Source: Amia ocellicauda
Lineage: Eukaryota > Chordata > Actinopteri > Amiiformes > Amiidae
Length of the DNA stretch: 64,000 nt
Reading direction: 5' to 3'
Assembly (NCBI RefSeq): GCF_036373705.1
Contig: NW_027102755.1
Span: 29,457 to 93,456, forward strand
Position numbers and translations under genes: made by a program. The notes below the pieces were generated by a model that was given only the letters and a program-made list of their open reading frames with translations, did not search any database and was not told where the DNA came from. Of the stretch, positions 44,285 to 55,789 are shown piece by piece. Position 1 is the stretch's first letter. Each line of letters starts with the position of its first letter.

Positions 44285-44429
44285 GAGGGTCAAATGGTAA
44301 CCCAGGGGGGTGCTGGGAAGGAGAGAGGAGTTCCGGTTCAATGGTACATAAGGAGGCAGGGTCAAAGAGTAACCCAGGGGGGTGCTGGGAAGGAGAGAGG
44401 AGTTCCAGTTCAAAGGTACATAGGGAGGG
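44285..44429. repeat. Direct duplication, 72-bp unit (copy 2)
   Basis: Same tandem pair as 6591-6735, with a few substitutions (GGAGGCAGGG for GGAGGGAGGG). Confidence 0.8.
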
Positions 44430-44476
44430 CGGGACTTCCGGCTGTCAAAATAAGTGATGCTGCCATCTATACTACT

Positions 44477-45994
44477 CACAGACACAGTTAGCCACAGCCA
44501 CGGCTTCTTCCAATTCTTGTCAGTGTTCCAGATTCGATGTTTTTTTTCTTCAGTGACGTTGTAAACACGCACGTGGGGAGCACATCAAAACCCAGTTTTG
44601 TGATTCAGTTACAGAAACAACTGACACAGCGGAGCAGTAGGGGTTGTAACATTTTTTGGTCCAAGGTCTGGACCACAGCGACTGAGTGGTCCGGACCTCG
44701 GCACTGTGGTCCACGGAGTGGTCCCGATCACGTAACGCAAATTGGGATGGGTTTTTGTTTAGTTTTTTTGGACACACCGTATAAAACCCATTTACTGTCA
44801 AATATATTATCGACATATCCAAACTACAAACATAATGATCATAAATGTACAATATTAATAGTATAATTCTCATTTGTAACATAGCCGATAGCTGATTTCT
44901 TTTTTAATCTTATCTATCAGACAATTTGTAGGAAGCTGTGCTAACGTTACTCTGAAAAATGCGCTTACATTGAGCAACTTTGTCATTCTGAATGAAATTA
45001 TTCAAGTTATCAATTTTTCCTCATCATGACTGAAGAGAAAAGATAGCTTATTTAGAATCTTATCTTTAATTTAATGTCAGCCTATTTACATGTCCTCTGT
45101 TTGCGCTCTGCCAAGAAATGTTTTATCAACTTTTTTGGTTAAACCATATCTTCCTTATTTTATCACTGTGAGATCTAGCAACATTAAAAACAAAAGCATA
45201 GGTTGTTTTGTTTATGTATGGTTAACATTGTAATAGTTGGTATTTTAAAGAGAGATTATAAGAGATGTATTAACGTATTGATCATCTGATGCCCTTTGTC
45301 TTTTCTTGAAGGATAATGTCATTATGAAGAAGATAAAACTTTTTTTTTTTAAACACCTCCCCCCAGCAGGATTTGGGTCGCCTCCGCACTGTTTCTGCTG
45401 AAACAAAAAAACAAGTGTCAATCTCTGCAGGAATCTACTCCGGCTCCCCCTTCTGGTGATGAAGAGGAACCCGAGTCCAAGATGCTTCCAACCAGCCCTC
45501 AGGCGCTCCCTTCGGCTGTAGGTCACGCTCCAGGGGGCCGGGGGAGTTAAGAGGGTGTCACTGGACGGGGACGACAAACGCCTCCAGTGACAGACGGACG
45601 CACACAGAGAGAGAAAGAGACAGAGAGAGAGAGTTGCACTTCCTCCTGCAATGCAATAAATATGCCCAAAATAAGGGACACATTCCTTAACAAAATAATG
45701 AATGCCACCCTACCTTTGACAAAACTGAGAAAAAATAAAAATGGTCAGTCCTCCTGGAGGAGGGACACACAGCCTCCCTGGCTGCCCAATATGTCACCGC
45801 CTGCCACAGCCTGAGGGGCACAGTGACACATGAGCACCAGCTGTAAATAAAATGTAAATACTCATTTGTAATGCATGTCATTGTATTTCCAAAAAGGAAT
45901 CTGTAAACACTAAACCTATTTTCTTTAGTTCTATGTATTAAAGATCATTTATAGTTTATTACATTTTGTTTTTCTGTACTTTTATACATCTTAT
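44477..45994. other. Intergenic, copy of 6783-8300
   Basis: No gene; possible old array spacer around 45434-45494. Confidence 0.5.
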
Positions 45995-46368
45995 TGTGAT
46001 TTTGGCAGGACACTGTCTGTCACGGCATGGCTGCTGCTGACGCACACTAATTAGGTGCTCATGTGTTGCAGCCGTGTTGTCCGCTGCTTCGCAGACAGCT
46101 TGTGAGCTCACGGCTGCAGGCAATGATCACTGAGGCGACTGTGACGTCATTGGCAGGTGTGCTTCATCTATTTAATCCCTCTCCATCCCCGAGGGAGACT
46201 TTATTGTGACTGCCCGGAGCACCCTGTTTGTGTGGATGTTTTGTGTGCTGGTTTTGCCTTGTTTTCCCCTTTTTGTGTTTTTTTCTGTTGGACTATTGTG
46301 AACCCCAATAAAGCTCGGACACCGCCGGAACCCGAGACTCTCTCCGTTTATTGTGTCCGGCATTTACA
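45995..46368 (+). mobile_element. 5' LTR of Gmr1-like element (copy 2)
   Basis: TGTGA...TTTACA with AATAAAGC; differs from 8301-8674 by a few substitutions, for example CTCCATCCCC for CTCCTTCCCC. Confidence 0.8.
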
Positions 46369-46435
46369 TTTGGTGGCCAATGTGGGGAAGCTTTGTGACA
46401 TACTTACCCTGAACTCTGTACCCGGAAGGACAGCT

Positions 46436-46645
46436 ATGGAGGCGTCTCCAGTGGAACAGTTGTTGGCCCCAGTGGTGAAGCTGCAGGCTCAAAAACAACA
46501 AACTCTCGAGACGCTTGTCCAGCAACTTCAAGTACCAGCTCCTGCACCTAACCCTGCTGTGGCCGCAGCAAACCCGGCTTGGGAAGGTCTGCAGATTCCA
46601 AAGATGGGACCGGAGGACAACCCAGAGGCTCTGAATTTCTGTCCA
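46436..46645 (+). pseudogene. gag: gag N-terminal fragment (copy 2)
   Basis: Begins MEASPVEQLLAPVVKLQAQK and, without the copy 1 frameshift, continues AAANPAWEGLQIPKMGPEDN then PEALNF, the conserved E-D-D-P-E-A-F-like start of gypsy gag. It then runs into the fragment resembling integrase-upstream sequence. Confidence 0.68.
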
Positions 46646-46969
46646 ATATTAAAGATCCTAGGCTCTCATTGTCTGATTTGGCTGGGGCACAATTGGGACA
46701 TGTCTCTGGGGACCGATCACCATTAGTGACTGCAGGTGATGAGAGGGGCAGGGACAGCCTTCCCTCTGACTCCAGTCGTGTAGCAGCCAACAGTACCCTG
46801 TTGGACCCATGGGAAGGAACGAGTTCTGGGACTCACCTCCTCTCTCCTTCTTCCAGTGGAAGGCCCGACACTGGATCCCGCCTTCAACCGGGTATCCGAT
46901 TTCGCTATGGACCAGACACAGGATGATGCCCTGGGACATATATATGACCAGGTCAGAGTTGTTGATGGT
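46639..46969 (+). pseudogene. Integrase-upstream fragments (copy 2)
   Basis: Copy of 8946-9276, with SDFAMDQTQDDALGHIYDQV at about 46889-46948. Confidence 0.45.
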
Positions 46970-47681
46970 TGCATAGTGAATACACAGAGGACACTTTGTG
47001 TTTCTCTCCAAACCAGCAGTCAAACCGATAATGCTGGATGATGTTGCAGACAGAATAACGTTCACCACGGTGCCTCCAGACTTTTTCACGAATACCAATC
47101 GAGCTGCACGGTGCTGGGCTGTGAGCACAGGTCCCACTAGAGGATGACGGGCCCTCGTGCCACCCTCATAGAGTCTGTTTCTGACAGTTTAGTCAGAAAC
47201 ATGCACACCAGTAGACCGCTGGAGGTCATTTTGGAGGGCTCAGGCAATGCTCCTCCTGTTCCTCCTCGCACAAAAAAGCAGATACTGGTCCTTCTGGTTC
47301 TTCTGATAGCACGGATGAATGTGACATCCTGAAGGAGCTGGACTACCTGTGCAACCTGAATGGGCTGCAGGGAGCACCTCATAATTCCAGTAGTGACAAG
47401 GACACTAGCAAAAGGCAAAACTAGAGAAGAATCAGTCAGGAAGGATAAGGAGAGAGCAATCGTCTGTGGCCACCACCTGCAAAACCATTCCCTTTTTGGG
47501 GTTGTCTTGCTGTTGCCTATCTCCGGTGCACCTGCTGTCACTTTCATTTGCACCAAAACAAGAGACAGTGATTCACAACCGCTTAGGCTTCCTAACTGTA
47601 CAGATTAATATGCCTGAACTGTAACTGACCTGGTATTATGCTGTGATGATTACTTGTTCCCTTATTTTTTTGAGAGGTGTA
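46958..47681 (-). mobile_element. Tc1-like transposon fragment 1 (copy 2)
   Basis: Copy of 9265-9988 with GPVLTAQHRAARL and the terminal TTTTTTTGAGAGGTGTA. It keeps a short stretch (GGATGAATGTGACATCCTGAAG) that differs from copy 1 next to its internal deletion. Confidence 0.75.
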
Positions 47682-48125
47682 TTATAGAAGATAGCCTTGA
47701 GAATGCGGCCACAGAATTGCGGGAATCCGTGACTTTCAACACTTATGCAACCGAGTCGAGGTGACCAACAGCTCAATGTCTGGTTGGCACCATGGCTTAG
47801 ATGTGCCATTCATGAAACTTGCGTTGATTCTTGAAGCCACTGGCATTGCTTCCCTCTCCAAGTCTGTGTAATAAGGAATTGGCAGGAGCCCACGAGTTGA
47901 AACTATCAGAGGACAGAATGCAAATGAAGTGTTCTGAGAAAAGCAAAGCGGCGAAAGGACATTTTCCTGTGTGCATGTAGATGGCCGACTTTGACACGGC
48001 TTGATGAAGTCTTGTGGATCCTACCACTGCTTAAGTGCACTACTACGCTTGCCTTCAGGGAGTTTCATGTCAAACATTCAAAAAACAGGACTCGAACTAG
48101 ACGGATGAGCACCTACGATCGGTCT

Positions 48126-48199
48126 TGGCCGATGTGGGGATCGAACCCAAGACCTTGGCGTTATTAGCACCACGCTCTAACCAACTGAGCTAACCGGCC
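48126..48199 (-). tRNA. tRNA-Ile (AAT) (copy 2)
   Basis: As 10433-10506 but with CGCCA in the anticodon stem, giving full pairing with TGGTG (one G-T pair). One T-stem mismatch (T49-C65) remains. Anticodon AAT; A and B boxes intact. A better candidate for function than copy 1. Confidence 0.87.
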
Positions 48200-48325
48200 A
48201 TCAAAAGGATTCTCTCTGCCAGGCATTTCCTCATGTTTATGTAATTTGGCTGCAAAATGCATTACACACAAGTGTGAAAAGAACACTTTTGCAATTCCTA
48301 GCATTGGTGATGCTATAAATCAATC

Positions 48326-48440
48326 TGTCAGGAGTGGGATTTGAACCCACGCCTCCATCAGGAGACCAGAAAACCCTTCTACACTCTTCAAGGGAACAAC
48401 ACCTTAAGTCTGGCAAATTAGACCACTCGGCCATTCTGAG
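48326..48440 (-). tRNA. tRNA-Leu (TAA) with intron (copy 2A)
   Basis: Best of the three copies: the T arm GTGGGTTCAAATCCCAC pairs perfectly. The D-stem damage (TTT) and the C-C first pair persist, so function is doubtful. Confidence 0.75.
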
Positions 48441-48542
48441 AGGATGTATACATCCACCGCGAGATTATATACTGATCAAGAAAACTGCGGGAACACTTAA
48501 ATCACACATCGGATCTCCGTGATCAAAATCTAGGAAACCTCA

Positions 48543-49006
48543 AGATCTTCACCATACATTGCATAATTCGTAACTCTCCCACCTCCATGCTTTTGAGACT
48601 GTACTGGGAGACACAGAAAACTTTCTTCAGACGGCACGTATGGATGTGCCATACTGGAGGAGCTGGACTACCTGTGCAACCTGAATGGGCTGCAGGGAGC
48701 ACCTCATAATTCCAGTAGTAAAAAGGACACTAGCAAAAGGCAAAACTAGAGAAGAATCAGTCAGGAAGGATAAGGAGAGAGCAATCGTCTGTGGCCACCA
48801 CCTGCAAAACCATTCCCTTTTTGGGGTTGTCTTGCTGTTGCCTATCTCCGGTGCACCTGCTGTCACTTTCATTTGCACCAAAACAAGAGACAGTGATTCA
48901 CAACCGCTTAGGCTTCCTAACTGTACAGATTAATATGCCTGAACTGTAACTTACTTGGTATTATGCTGTGATGATTACTTGTTCCCTTATTTTTTTGAGA
49001 GGTGTA
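48543..49006 (-). mobile_element. Tc1-like fragment 2, converted toward fragment 1 sequence (copy 2A)
   Basis: Occupies the position of 10850-11313, but from about 48690 its bases match fragment 1 (GGCTTCCTAACTG, GAGCACCTCATAATTCC, TTGCTGTTGCC) and not fragment 2. The unit 1 and copy B equivalents both keep the fragment 2 type. Confidence 0.8.
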
Positions 49007-49897
49007 TTATAGAAGATAGCCTTGAGAATGCGGCCACAGAATTGCGGGAATCCGTGACTTTCAACACTTATGCAACCGAGTCGAGGTGACCAACAGCTTA
49101 GTGTCAGAAAATAAAAGAACACTTTTGCAATTCCTAGCATTGGTCATGCTATAAATCAGTCTGTCAGAAGTGGTATTTGAACCCACGCCTCCATCAGGAG
49201 ACCAGAAAACTCTTCTACACTCTTCGAGAAAACAACTGCATTTCCGTCCTTGCACTCTCTCATTAATCCAATCTTGCCCAGTCAGCGAGAGAAGCCATGT
49301 ACATGCTTTGCCTTCCTCTCCCTCTCCCTTCACTGCCAGTTCAGCGATGACATCTCAGAACTCTCTCACAGCTGACTTCTATGACATCACAGAGTGCATC
49401 AATTCCGTGGCTTCTCATCTGTCGCCACACCGTCAGGGTTGACTTTCTCACTCACTATGCCAAGCTTTCTCGGAAACACTGGAATACGTGGATGAGTTTG
49501 TACCACTTTTGGAGGTTTTGCCCACCTGGGGCGAGGCTGTGATCCAGCTGAAAAGCAATTCGGGCATGTGGGCAGCGAAAGATGTATTTGTGATGAAGAG
49601 AAACCCAGGTCGATGATGTTTCCAATCAGCCCCATCGGTCCAGCCACAGACACACACACAGACAGCCACAAGCACAGACTGCCACAGACACACAGACAGC
49701 CACAGATAGACAGACAAACACACAGACAGTGTGCCTGACAAAAACTTTCCCTCACAGTCAAGTCAACATGAGTCGTATTATCTAAAAGAAGAACCCATCA
49801 TTTCCTTTCATCTCTATATCAGAGAGAGCGATTAAAAAAACACATCTGTAAATGCTACTTGTACAAGCACGCTGAGATGCCCCATCATCAGTAGGCA
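49007..49897. other. tRNA-array spacer with 3' half tRNA-Leu at 49162-49230 (copy 2A)
   Basis: Copy of 11314-12204. The first bases (GAGAATGCGGCC) are of the fragment 1 flank type, extending the converted tract. Confidence 0.6.
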
Positions 49898-49988
49898 TGC
49901 TCTGTGGCGCAATGGATAGCGCGTTGGACTTTTAGTGAAAAGGGCAGTGGTCATTCAATGGTTGTGGGATCGAGTACCACCGGAGTCA
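49898..49988 (+). pseudogene. tRNA-Arg-derived, anticodon TTT (copy 2A)
   Basis: Same substitutions as 12205-12295. Confidence 0.7.
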
Positions 49989-50037
49989 GTGCTCACTTCA
50001 TGACCCGGAGGCTTTTCTTGCCATCTTCAAGCGCACT

Positions 50038-50333
50038 GCCCGGTGTTGCGACTGGCCGGAGTCGGAGTGGGCGGTACGCCTGGCTCCCCTGCCACCCGAG
50101 TGCTTCGTCCCGAGGATGCCCTAGACTACAAAAGTCTGAGGGACAGTGTCCTGGACCGGGTCGGTCTGATGTCGGACGGCCAGCGCCGAAAGCTCAGAAG
50201 CCTCCGGTTCGAACCTGGCTCCCGGTGCCTGCCACCGCTGGCTCAAGCCACGGAAGTTGCCGACCTGGTGGCCTTGGAGCAGTTCATCTGCCATCTCCCA
50301 CGTCCAACCTGAAGGCTGGCACCAGGCTGGCAG
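50038..50333 (+). pseudogene. gag: gag capsid C-terminal fragment (copy 2A)
   Basis: DYKSLRDSVLDRVGLMSDGQ; one substitution (T to M) from copy 1. Confidence 0.65.
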
Positions 50334-50438
50334 AGAACCATCATTGCCCGGGACGATGCCACCTTCTGATGCCCGACGGCGGCCACCCTCCCTTCCATTC
50401 CCAAGACCCCCTCTGACCCGACTGTCCTGGATACCAGC

Positions 50439-51648
50439 ATGTTGCCAAACACCACACCTAAACATGTTTCTCCCCGACCCACTTCCCCTTCTCGCCTTGC
50501 CTGTCCCAAAAACAAATCTGCCTCCTTAGCTCCTTCTTTTTCTCTCTCCCCCGGCAGTGTGTGGTCCCCTGGAAAAACCACGGTGACGTTGCGGGCAGCC
50601 TGGACATCGCCCGGCCGGGTGCTCGCTAGTGAAAACTATCTATCTAATATTAAGGATCATAGGCTCTCATCTGATTTGGCTGGGGCAGGTCACCTGTGTC
50701 GTGACAAGACCTTAAGCCGGATAATGGACCGATTCTTCTGGCCAGGCATCAAAAAGGAGGTAGAAAGATGGTGTGCTGCCTGTCCGGAGTGCCAGAAGAC
50801 CAATGCCAGTGCAGTACCGTGGGCTCCGCTGGTACCGCTGCCTCTCATGGAGATACCATTTGAGCGCATTGGGATGGATTTGATCGGTCCGTTGGAGAAA
50901 AGCTCCACGGGGTATCAATTTGTGCTGGTCATAGTAGACTATGCCACTCGGTACCTGGAGGCAATTCGTCTACGGACAATGTCAGCGACTAGGATCGCCG
51001 AGGAGCTGTTTAAGGTCTTCACTCGGGTGGGGATCCCAAAGGAAATCCTGACAGATCAGGGCTCTCCATTCATGTCACGCGTGATGCGAGACCTCTGTAG
51101 GCTGCTGGGGATAAAGTCCATCAGGACCTCAATCTATCATCCCCAGACAGACGCCCTAGTGGAGCTCTTTAATAAAACCCTAAAGAACATGATCTGTAAG
51201 TTTGTGAGCACAGACGCTTGGGACTGGGACAAGTTATTGCCACCCCTGCTGTTCGCTGTACGCGAGGTGCCCCAGACGTCCACTGGCTTCTCTCCCTTCG
51301 AGCTGCTGTACGGGAGGCGGCTGAGGGGCATCCTCGACTTAATAAAGGAGGACTGGGAGGCGACCGCCCCCTCCCAGACCTCTATGGTACAGCACATCCT
51401 GGACCTGAGAGATCGGCTATCGGCACTGGGGAAACTTGCACAGTTGCATCTCTTACAGGCCCAGGAGCGACAACAGCGCATGTACAACAGGAGAGCCCGG
51501 TTACGATCGTTCACCCAAGGACAAGGTACTGGTGTTATTCCCAAATTCAACATCTAAACTGCTGGCTAAGTGGCAGGGACCCTTTTTGGTCACACGCCGC
51601 TTAGGGGATGTTGATTATGAGGTGTGTCGCCCAGATCGTCGGAGGTAA
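50439..51648 (+). pseudogene. Integrase, Gmr1-like (copy 2A)
   Basis: HHCC and DDE residues as in copy 1; differs by KSSTGYQF for KSSAGYQF. The same frameshift separates the GPY/F tail. Confidence 0.88.
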
Positions 51649-51669
51649 AAGCAGATCTATCATCTGAAC

Positions 51670-52251
51670 ATGCTGAAGAAGTGGCGAGAGCAGGAAGCAT
51701 TGGGTGCTTTTAGTTCCCCCCACAATAAAGAGTCTGAAGCCGCTGTTTCTGAGGTTCGCACTGAACTCAATTTAACAAACGCCCATTTAACAAACGCCCA
51801 GAAACAGCACGTTTGCTCTTTATTGTGCCGCTTCCAGCATGTCTTTTCTCACCGACCCGTGCTCACACCTCTCATTGAACACCACATCCACACAGCACTG
51901 GACCACTGCGTGCGTGTCAAACCCTATCGCACCCCCTATTACAAAAAGTAGGCTGTCAATGAAGAGGTGCAGAAGATGTTGGAGCTGGGAGTCATTGAAA
52001 AGTCACAATCGGAATGGTGTAGCCCTATAGTCTTGGTGCCAAAGCCTGACGGCAGCACTAGATTCTGCGTTGATTATAGGGAGCTCAATGCAGTGTCTAG
52101 GTTTGATGCCTATCCGATGCCCCGTGTGGATGAGTTGCTGGATCGGCTGGGCGCTGCTCACGGAAAACCCGGGCAAGTGAACAGTTGGGAGGAGGGAGAC
52201 CAAGTATCTGGGGTACCTCTTAGGAGGGGGGCAGGTACGGCCAGTCGTTGA
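51670..52251 (+). pseudogene. Reverse transcriptase N-terminal part (copy 2A)
   Basis: Lacks the copy 1 TAG, so the frame LNMLKKW to YRTPYYKK is open for 93 codons. The shared stop after YYKK and the missing Y-x-D-D region remain. Confidence 0.85.
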
Positions 52252-52255
52252 CAAG

Positions 52256-52379
52256 GTGACCGCTATTGCCTCCTGTCCGCCTCCTAAGTCCAAAAAGGAA
52301 GTTCGGCAGTTTTTGGGGTTTTCCGGGTATTATCGCCAGTTTCTGCCGGACTTTGCCACCCTGGCTTACCCCCTGACCG
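52256..52379 (+). pseudogene. RT connection fragment truncated by the tandem junction (copy 2A)
   Basis: KKEVRQFLGFSGYYRQFLPD then YPLTA, after which the frame runs into tRNA-Leu flank of copy B. Confidence 0.85.
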
Positions 52380-52445
52380 CATTACACACAAGTGTGAAAA
52401 GAACACTTTTGCAATTCCTAGCATTGGTGATGCTATAAATCAATC

Positions 52446-52560
52446 TGTCAGGAGTGGGATTTGAACACACACCTCCATCAGGAGACCAGAAAACCCTTCT
52501 ACACTCTTCAAGGGAACAACACCTTAAGTCTGGCAAATTAGACCACTCGGCCATTCTGAG
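52446..52560 (-). tRNA. tRNA-Leu (TAA) with intron, degraded (copy 2B)
   Basis: Carries the ACACAC T-arm change seen in unit 1, otherwise as copy 2A. Confidence 0.68.
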
Positions 52561-52662
52561 AGGATGTATACATCCACCGGGAGATTATATACTGATCAAG
52601 AAAACTGCGGGAACTCTTAAATCACACATCGGATCTCCGTGATCGAAGTCTAGGAAACCTCA

Positions 52663-53126
52663 AGATCTTCACCGTACATTGCATAATTCGTAACTCTCCC
52701 ACCTCCATGCTTTTGAGACTGTACTGGGAGACACAGCAAACTTTCTTCAGACGGCACGTATGGATGTGCCATACTGGAGGAGCTGGACTACCTGTGCAAC
52801 CTGAATGGGCTGCAGGGAGCGCCTCATAATACCAGTAGTGACAAGGACACTAGCAAAAGGCAAAACTAGAGAAGAATCAGTCAGGAAGGATAAGGAGAGA
52901 GCAATCGTCTGTGGCCACCACCTGCAAAACCATTCCCTTTTTGGGGTTGTCTTGCAGTTGCCTCTCTCCGGTGCACCTGCTGTCACTTTAATTTGCACCA
53001 AAAAAGGAGAGAGTGATTCACCACCGCTTTGGATTCTTAACTGTACAGATTGATATGCCTGAAGTGTAATTGACTTGGTGTTATGCTGTGATGATTACTT
53101 GTTCCCTTATTTTTTTGAGAGGTGTA
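52663..53126 (-). mobile_element. Tc1-like fragment 2 (copy 2B)
   Basis: Fragment 2 sequence type, as at 10850-11313 (GGATTCTTAACTG, GAGCGCCTCATAATACC). Confidence 0.72.
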
Positions 53127-54017
53127 TTATAGAAGATAGCCTTGAGAATGAGGCCACAGAATTGCGGGAATCCGTGACTTTCAACACTTATGCAACCGAG
53201 TCGAGGTGACCAACAGCTTAGTGTCAGAAAATAAAAGAACACTTTTGCAATTCCTAGCATTGGTCATGCTATAAATCAGTCTGTCAGAAGTGGTATTTGA
53301 ACCCACGCCTCCATCAGGAGACCAGAAAACTCTTCTACACTCTTCGAGAAAACAACTGCATTTCCGTCCTTGCACTCTCTCATTAATCCAATCTTGCCCA
53401 GTCAGCGAGAGAAGCCATGTACATGCTTTGCCTTCCTCTCCCTCTCCCTTCACTGCCAGTTCAGCGATGACATCTCAGAACTCTCTCACAGCTGACTTCT
53501 ATGACATCACAGAGTGCATCAATTCCGTGGCTTCTCATCTGTCGCCACACTGTCAGGGTTGATTTTCTCACTCACTATGCCAAGCTTTCTCGGAAACACT
53601 GGAATACGTGGATGAGTTTGTACCACTTTTGGAGGTTTTGCCCACCTGGGGCGAGGCTGTGATCCAGCTGAAAAGCAATTCGGGCATGTGGGCAGCGAAA
53701 GATGTATCTGTGATGAAGAGAAACCCAGGTCGATGATGTTTCCAATCAGCCCCATCGGTCCAGCCACAGACACACACACAGACAGCCACAAGCACAGACT
53801 GCCACAGACACACAGACAGCCACAGATAGACAGACAAACACACAGACAGTGTGCCTGACAAAAACTTTCCCTCACAGTCAAGTCAACATGAGTCGTATTA
53901 TCTAAAAGAAGAACCCATCATTTCCTTTCATCTCTATATCAGAGAGAGCGATTAAAAAAACACATCTGTAAATGCTACTTGTACAAGCACGCTGAGATGC
54001 CCCATCATCAGTAGGCA
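53127..54017. other. tRNA-array spacer with 3' half tRNA-Leu at 53282-53350 (copy 2B)
   Basis: Copy of 11314-12204, no additional features. Confidence 0.6.
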
Positions 54018-54108
54018 TGCTCTGTGGCGCAATGGATAGCGCGTTGGACTTTTAGTGAAAAGGGCAGTGGTCATTCAATGGTTGTGGGATCGAGTACCAC
54101 CGGAGTCA
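54018..54108 (+). pseudogene. tRNA-Arg-derived, anticodon TTT (copy 2B)
   Basis: Same substitutions as the other two copies, so the anticodon change predates both duplications. Confidence 0.7.
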
Positions 54109-54157
54109 GTGCTCACTTCATGACCCGGAGGCTTTTCTTGCCATCTTCAAGCGCACT

Positions 54158-54453
54158 GCCCGGTGTTGCGACTGGCCGGAGTCGGAGTGGGCGGTACGCC
54201 TGGCTCCCCTGCCACCCGAGTGCTTCGTCCCGAGGATGCCCTAGACTACAAAAGTCTGAGGGACAGTGTCCTGGACCGGGTCGGTCTGACGTCGGACGGC
54301 CAGCGCCGAAAGCTCAGAAGCCTCCGGTTCGAACCTGGCTCCCGGTGCCTGCCACCGCTGGCTCAAGCCACGGAAGTTGCCGACCTGGTGGCCTTGGAGC
54401 AGTTCATCTGCCATCTCCCACGTCCAACCTGAAGGCTGGCACCAGGCTGGCAG
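54158..54453 (+). pseudogene. gag: gag capsid C-terminal fragment (copy 2B)
   Basis: DYKSLRDSVLDRVGLTSDGQ, identical to unit 1 over this motif. Confidence 0.65.
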
Positions 54454-54558
54454 AGAACCATCATTGCCCGGGACGATGCCACCTTCTGATGCCCGACGGC
54501 AGGCACCCTCCCTTCCATTCCCAAGACCCCCTCTGACCCGACTGTCCTGGATACCAGC

Positions 54559-55768
54559 ATGTTGCCAAACACCACACCTAAACATGTTTCTCCCCGACCC
54601 ACTTCCCCTTCTCGCCTTGCCTGTCCCAAAAACAAATCTGCCTCCTTAGCTCCTTCTTTTTCTCTCTCCCCCGGCAGTGTGTGGTCCCCTGGAAAAACCA
54701 CGGTGACGTTGCGGGCAGCCTGGACATCGCCCGGCCGGGTGCTCGCTAGTGAAAACTATCTATCTAATATTAAGGATCATAGGCTCTCATCTGATTTGGC
54801 TGGGGCAGGTCACCTGTGTCGTGACAAGACCTTAAGCCGGATAATGGACCGATTCTTCTGGCCAGGCATCAAAAAGGAGGTAGAAAGATGGTGTGCTGCC
54901 TGTCCGGAGTGCCAGAAGACCAATGCCAGTGCAGTACCGTGGGCTCCGCTGGTACCGCTGCCTCTCATGGAGATACCATTTGAGCGCATTGTGATGGATT
55001 TGATCGGTCCGTTGGAGAAAAGCTCCGCGGGGTATCAATTTGTGCTGGTCATAGTAGACTATGCCACTCGGTACCTGGAGGCAATTCGTCTACGGACAAT
55101 GTCAGCGACTAGGATCGCCGAGGAGCTGTTTAAGGTCTTCACTCGGGTGGGGATCCCAAAGGAAATCCTGACAGATCAGGGCTCTCCATTCATGTCACGC
55201 GTGATGCGAGACCTCTGTAGGCTGCTGGGGATAAAGTCCATCAGGACCTCAATCTATCATCCCCAGACAGACGCCCTAGTGGAGCTCTTTAATAAAACCC
55301 TAAAGAACATGATCTGTAAGTTTGTGAGCACAGACGCTTGGGACTGGGACAAGTTATTGCCACCCCTGCTGTTCGCTGTACGCGAGGTGCCCCAGACGTC
55401 CACTGGCTTCTCTCCCTTCGAGCTGCTGTACGGGAGGCGGCTGAGGGGCATCCTCGACTTAATAAAGGAGGACTGGGAGGCGACCGCCCCCTCCCAGACC
55501 TCTATGGTACAGCACATCCTGGACCTGAGAGATCGGCTATCGGCACTGGGGAAACTTGCACAGTTGCATCTCTTACAGGCCCAGGAGCGACAACAGCGCA
55601 TGTACAACAGGAGAGCCCGGTTACGATCGTTCACCCAAGGACAAGGTACTGGTGTTATTCCCAAATTCAACATCTAAACTGCTGGCTAAGTGGCAGGGAC
55701 CCTTTTTGGTCACACGCCGCTTAGGGGATGTTGATTATGAGGTGTGTCGCCCAGATCGTCGGAGGTAA
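54559..55768 (+). pseudogene. Integrase, Gmr1-like (copy 2B)
   Basis: As copy 1 except ERIVMDLIGPL for ERIGMDLIGPL, next to the first catalytic Asp; the Asp itself is kept. Confidence 0.88.
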
Positions 55769-55789
55769 AAGCAGATCTATCATCTGAAC

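Larger units (their letters stand above)
35247..44476. mobile_element. Foldback element, complete copy, 9.23 kb, 2.5-2.8 kb inverted arms
   Basis: The sequence from 35247 to 38035 is the reverse complement of 41961-44476, apart from length changes in AT- and TG-rich simple repeats. The outer termini are AGTAGTATAGATGG and its complement. Immediately outside lie CACAGA at 35241-35246 and CACAGA at 44477-44482, a perfect 6-bp direct repeat that looks like a target-site duplication, although the neighbourhood is rich in CACAGA-like words. The left flank is tRNA-array spacer like that at 11540-11960. The centre holds a DIRS recombinase relic and exon-like pieces but no recognised DNA transposase, so the element may be non-autonomous or of an unknown class. 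An ordinary genomic palindrome is the alternative. Confidence 0.7.
41961..44476 (+). repeat. Foldback element right arm (copy 2)
   Basis: Pairs with 35247-38035. Outer end ...CCATCTATACTACT then CACAGA. Contains the exon-like segment at 42834-42947 and the minisatellite at about 43680-44125. Confidence 0.93.
48260..52379 (+). repeat. 4,120-bp tandem duplication, first copy (A)
   Basis: Spans tRNA-Leu, Tc1-like fragment 2, spacer, tRNA-Arg relic, gag C-terminal piece, integrase, RT and the start of the connection domain. It is followed at once by copy B; the junction is CCCTGACCG|CATTACACAC, with at most one base of shared sequence. Confidence 0.95.
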
